Positions 63,730-64,000 of a stretch of 64,000 nt of DNA are shown piece by piece. This DNA comes from Methanomethylovorans sp. PtaU1.Bin093. GTDB taxonomy: Archaea > Halobacteriota > Methanosarcinia > Methanosarcinales > Methanosarcinaceae. Each line of letters begins with the position of its first letter. Within the stretch, counting starts at the first letter, position 1. The notes under the pieces were generated by a model, which saw only the letters and a list, made by a program, of their open reading frames with translations, did no database searches and was not told where the DNA came from. The stretch lies in contig NZ_MVQX01000014.1 in NCBI RefSeq assembly GCF_002067275.1, forward strand, positions 1 to 64,000, in the 5' to 3' direction. The position numbers were made by a program, and so were the translations under genes.

Positions 63730-64000
63730 ATGAGTTTCAAGGAGAGTTTAGACCCCATATTTAAAAAATTACCTGCAGTTGCCAGTCCAGAAGGCCACGT
63801 ACATTTCAAGAAAAAGCTTATGTGGACGTTAGGTGTACTTGTGCTATACTTTGCACTTGCTAATGTGCCTTTATTTGGATTGTCTGCAGATTCGATAGAT
63901 TTGTTCGAACAATATCGTGCCTTCTTTGCAGGGGCATCCAATTCATTGATCCTGCTTGGTATAGGTCCCATCGTCACAGCATCAATTGTGCTCCAGTTGC
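63730..64000 (+). CDS. secY: Preprotein translocase subunit SecY (partial, N-terminal)
   Basis: The first 90 codons of SecY, the channel subunit of the Sec translocon, running off the window end. It begins [21 protein letters not shown], the archaeal N-terminus. The first membrane helix is [22 protein letters not shown] (about 30-51), and the plug and second helix region has [17 protein letters not shown]. An ATG one codon upstream is also possible. Position after L15 is normal, but it has its own promoter. Confidence 0.95.
   Translation, partial: MSFKESLDPIFKKLPAVASPEGHVHFKKKLMWTLGVLVLYFALANVPLFGLSADSIDLFEQYRAFFAGASNSLILLGIGPIVTASIVLQL

Noticed and set aside
1-64000. CRISPR arrays, insertion sequences, rRNA and tRNA genes
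   Set aside because: Spacers were scanned by eye for regular repeats, transposase motifs, T-loop sequences and rRNA signatures; none was found, though a short degenerate element could be missed.

Overview
This window reads as the chromosome of a methylotrophic-type methanogenic archaeon of the order Methanosarcinales. The evidence is archaeal information genes (class I CCA-adding enzyme, archaeal TyrS, Thg1, the archaeal r-protein order with RNase P subunit Rnp1, S4e, L32e and L19e inside it), methanogen-specific genes (methanogenesis marker 16, a methanogen-type peptide-modifying radical SAM enzyme with its Cys-rich peptide), archaeal TATA boxes, GGAGGTGATC-like Shine-Dalgarno sites, and poly-T terminators. 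I do not assign a genus. I found no rRNA or tRNA gene, no insertion sequence and no CRISPR array.

Layout. 0.2-9.2 kb is accessory: a radical SAM enzyme divergent from its putative peptide substrate, a GyrI-like effector-binding protein, an orphan NorD/CbbO-type VWA protein, an alpha/beta hydrolase, an MFS exporter coupled to a CPBP membrane protease, and a DEDDy exonuclease. 9.3-25.7 kb is mostly core metabolism and maintenance: malate dehydrogenase, a PRC-barrel protein, Thg1, TyrS, marker 16, a Kef-type antiporter, a universal stress protein, NadC, a PPC protein, enolase with a divergent HTH regulator, a LysE exporter, a degenerate pyrophosphatase-like protein, a PAS histidine kinase and an AlkD-like protein.

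25.7-34.6 kb holds two divergent transport modules, each combining MacB/LolD-type ABC subunits with a secreted, membrane-anchored COG1361-type beta-sandwich protein. One also carries two Yip1-type membrane proteins, each preceded by an AACAAT/ATTGTT palindrome. 34.7-39.1 kb has a YbjQ-family protein, an ornithine/lysine-decarboxylase-like enzyme coupled to an EamA transporter, a META-domain lipoprotein behind a perfect palindrome, and a second EamA transporter.

39.4-44.1 kb encodes a 1358-residue secreted subtilase with a seven-bladed LVIVD propeller and a sorting tail, in which the catalytic His position appears to be Glu. It is preceded in the same operon by a membrane-anchored, free-standing copy of its own propeptide. 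44.5-51.4 kb carries a small conserved-looking protein, the CCA-adding enzyme, proline synthesis (proA-proB) and indolepyruvate:ferredoxin oxidoreductase (iorAB).

52.0-64.0 kb is the S10-spc ribosomal protein operon from L3 to L15, closed by a hairpin terminator, followed by the start of secY, which runs off the window. A leader of about 370 nt before L3 is unusual. It holds three hairpins and a 54-codon Cys-rich open frame whose only upstream ATG is followed at once by TGA.
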